64,000 nt of DNA from Pseudomonas paralcaligenes (lineage in GTDB: Bacteria > Pseudomonadota > Gammaproteobacteria > Pseudomonadales > Pseudomonadaceae). The stretch covers positions 84,129-148,128 of the forward strand of contig NZ_BPFX01000016.1 in NCBI RefSeq assembly GCF_019655855.1, read 5' to 3'. Under the pieces are notes generated by a model. It saw nothing but the letters and a program-made list of their open reading frames with translations. It did no database searches and had not been told where the DNA came from. Position 1 is the first letter of the stretch. Every line of letters begins with the position of its first letter. Positions 62,385 through 64,000 of this stretch are shown here, one piece after another. The position numbers and the translations under genes were made by a program.

Positions 62385-63119
62385 ATGAACACTCGTGGAT
62401 TGCTCGACCAATTGCTCAAGTCCGGCCAGGACCTGCTGCAGCAGAAATCCGGTTCCTCGTCGTCCGCTGGCCTGGGCGGCCTGCTCGGCAGCGTGACCGG
62501 CGCCGGCAAGGCGGGCGGCGGCGACCTCGGCAGCCTGCTCAAGGGCGCCGGTGGCGGCGCGCTGGCGGCGGGCGCCCTGGGCATGCTGCTGGGCAACAAG
62601 AGCGCGCGCAAGCTGGGCAGCAAGGCGCTGACCTATGGCGGTCTGGCAGCCCTCGGGGTGATCGCCTACAAGGCCTACGGCAACTGGCAGGCCCAGCAGC
62701 AGGGCGGCGCGCAGCCGCTCGTCGAGCCGCAGACCGTCGACCGCCTGCCGGCGCCCCAGGCCGAGGTGCACAGCCAGGCGATCCTCAAGGCGCTGGTGGC
62801 GGCGGCCAAGGCCGATGGCCACGTGGATGCCCGCGAACGCCAGATGATCGAGGAGCAGATCGGCGCGCTGGCGGGCGACCCCGAGCTGGTCCGCTGGTTG
62901 GAAGCGGAGCTGAACAAGCCGCTCGATCCGGGCGAGGTGGCGCGCGCCGCCAGCACCCCGGAAATCGCCGCGGAGATGTACATCGCCAGCGTGCTGATGG
63001 TGGACGAGGAGCACTTCATGGAGCGCGCCTACCTGGAAGAACTGGCCCGCCAGCTCAAGCTGGAGCCCTCGCTGAAGGCAGAGCTGGAAGCCCAGGTCCG
63101 CCGCGAGCTGGTCAGCTGA
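62385..63119 (+). CDS. DUF533 / YebE-like protein with TerB-like domain
   Basis: The 244-residue protein has an N-terminal Gly/Ser-rich part with a hydrophobic helix (about 53-90) and a C-terminal TerB-like helical domain (115-240). Acidic loops such as AAKADGHVDARERQMI recall tellurite-resistance TerB proteins. The role of DUF533 in the envelope is unknown. The ATG follows AAGGAGGGCCCAG. It converges with the next gene by 8 bases. Confidence 0.9.
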   Translation: MNTRGLLDQLLKSGQDLLQQKSGSSSSAGLGGLLGSVTGAGKAGGGDLGSLLKGAGGGALAAGALGMLLGNKSARKLGSKALTYGGLAALGVIAYKAYGNWQAQQQGGAQPLVEPQTVDRLPAPQAEVHSQAILKALVAAAKADGHVDARERQMIEEQIGALAGDPELVRWLEAELNKPLDPGEVARAASTPEIAAEMYIASVLMVDEEHFMERAYLEELARQLKLEPSLKAELEAQVRRELVS

Positions 63120-64000
63120 CATCCCCGCCGGGGTTCCGGGCTTCGGCCTGGAACTCCGCACGATTGCGCCCGGCCTGCTTGGCCCGGTACAGCGCCTGGT
63201 CGGCCAGCTCCAGGGCGCCTTCCAGCACCTCGTGGTCCCGCGGCCACAGCGCGCCGCCGACACTGCAGCCGATGCGCACTTCGTGGCCGTCGATCAGCAC
63301 CGCCTGGCGCAGGCCGTGCAGCACCCGCTCCGCCACCTCCCGCGCCTGCTCCAGCGCATCGCCTTCCGCCACCCGCAGCACCATCACGAATTCGTCGCCG
63401 CCTAGGCGCGCGACCAGATCGCCCTCGCGCAGGCAGCCGCGCAGGCGCACGGCCACATGCTTGAGCAACTGGTCGCCGGCGGCGTGGCCGAACTGGTCGT
63501 TGACCGGCTTGAAACCGTCCAGGTCGATGTAGAGCAGGGCCAGGCCGCGCTCGTGGCTCCTGGCCTGGCGCAGGAAGTTCTCCAGCGCGGCGCGGTTGGC
63601 CAGGCCGGTCAGCGGGTCGCTGTAGGCCTTGTTCTCCATCAGGCCCAGGGCATTCTGCTGGCGGCTCAGGCTCTCCACCAGCTGGCGGATCGACTGGCTG
63701 AGCATGGCGATCTCGCGTGGGCTGTCGAGGTCGGGGATCACGGCGATCCGCCCGGCGCTGAGGCGGTCGGCGGCCCTGGCGATCTGCCGCAGCGGGCGGG
63801 TGAAGTAGCCGGCCGTCAGCCAGCCGATGGCGGCGAACAGCAGCGCCAGGGCAACGCCCCATAGCACGATGCGCTGGCCGATCTCGTGTGCCGGGGCGTA
63901 GGCCTCGTCCAGCGCCTGGCGCGCCACCACGATCCAGCCCAGGCCCGCGTAGTCCTGGTAGCCCTGGCTGGCGGCGAAGCCGGTCAGGTAGTCCTCGCCG
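63112..64000 (-). CDS. Diguanylate cyclase with dCache/HAMP/GGDEF (partial)
   Basis: The frame runs off the right edge, so the N-terminus is missing. Visible parts are the end of a periplasmic dCache sensor (YLTGFAASQGYQDYAGLGW), a transmembrane helix and HAMP domain (about 63670-63860 on this strand), and a full GGDEF domain with the active-site motif GGDEF and I-site-like REGD five residues before it. It makes cyclic di-GMP. Its position next to the lapG-like gene fits adhesin control. Confidence 0.9.
   Translation of the reverse strand, partial: GEDYLTGFAASQGYQDYAGLGWIVVARQALDEAYAPAHEIGQRIVLWGVALALLFAAIGWLTAGYFTRPLRQIARAADRLSAGRIAVIPDLDSPREIAMLSQSIRQLVESLSRQQNALGLMENKAYSDPLTGLANRAALENFLRQARSHERGLALLYIDLDGFKPVNDQFGHAAGDQLLKHVAVRLRGCLREGDLVARLGGDEFVMVLRVAEGDALEQAREVAERVLHGLRQAVLIDGHEVRIGCSVGGALWPRDHEVLEGALELADQALYRAKQAGRNRAEFQAEARNPGGDVS

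Overview
The window is high-GC chromosomal DNA from a Pseudomonas of the P. aeruginosa/P. resinovorans kind. RecA is the Pseudomonas form almost residue for residue and recX follows it. A fused shaA heads a sha/mrp antiporter operon. The bepA-tusA, yaeQ-recJ and flotillin/PspA neighbourhoods are typical of the genus. Palindromic REP sequences of the GTAGGAGCGRSCTTGSYCGCGAA type lie between genes. No tRNA, rRNA or CRISPR array was seen.

Region 1 (1-~7250) is the right part of an integrative conjugative element. It carries the last genes of a trb mating-pore operon (trbL, trbF, trbG, trbI and a DUF2274 gene), an AT-richer cargo membrane protein, and a RelE-type toxin with a HigA-type antitoxin reading the other way under a perfect palindromic operator. 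The gene-poor stretch up to 7908 probably holds the element end. The host backbone resumes at cinA/pncC, recA (with a LexA box) and recX.

Region 2 (10-21 kb) has a TonB-dependent siderophore receptor, a small lipoprotein, a secreted cysteine-rich HELHH protein, an acyl-CoA dehydrogenase behind a TetR-like operator, and the tightly overlapped six-gene shaA(B)CDEFG operon. Region 3 (21-36.6 kb) has a lone restriction-fold gene, an EamA exporter/cysteine-metabolism/GNAT operon, a GAPDH paralogue, YceH, a Fur-type fecI-fecR-receptor cassette, DUF488, bepA, tusA, ygiD and htpX. Two intergenic stretches here hold a family of repeat elements flanked by the octamer TTTTTCAT, placed just after transcription terminators.

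Region 4 (36.6-46.3 kb) has a LysR regulator divergent from an EamA transporter, a cold-shock protein, a hybrid histidine kinase, a chromosomal aadA-like gene with a small inverted-repeat element just upstream, a KGG stress peptide, a decayed patch with a frameshifted small gene, and a CaiB/BaiF CoA-transferase.

Region 5 (46.57-57.6 kb) is the most striking block: DUF2170, PspA, a YqiJ-like membrane OB-fold protein, a YqiK-type flotillin, a tiny TerB-like protein, a 1744-residue AAA+ ATPase, a rhomboid protease and a single-HKD phospholipase-D-like nuclease/lipase, all on one strand. It looks like one membrane-surveillance or repair machine, and its joint function is, as far as I know, not established. 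Region 6 (57.7-64 kb) has a diguanylate cyclase, yaeQ, recJ, a LapG-like periplasmic protease, a DUF533 protein, and a second diguanylate cyclase cut by the window edge.
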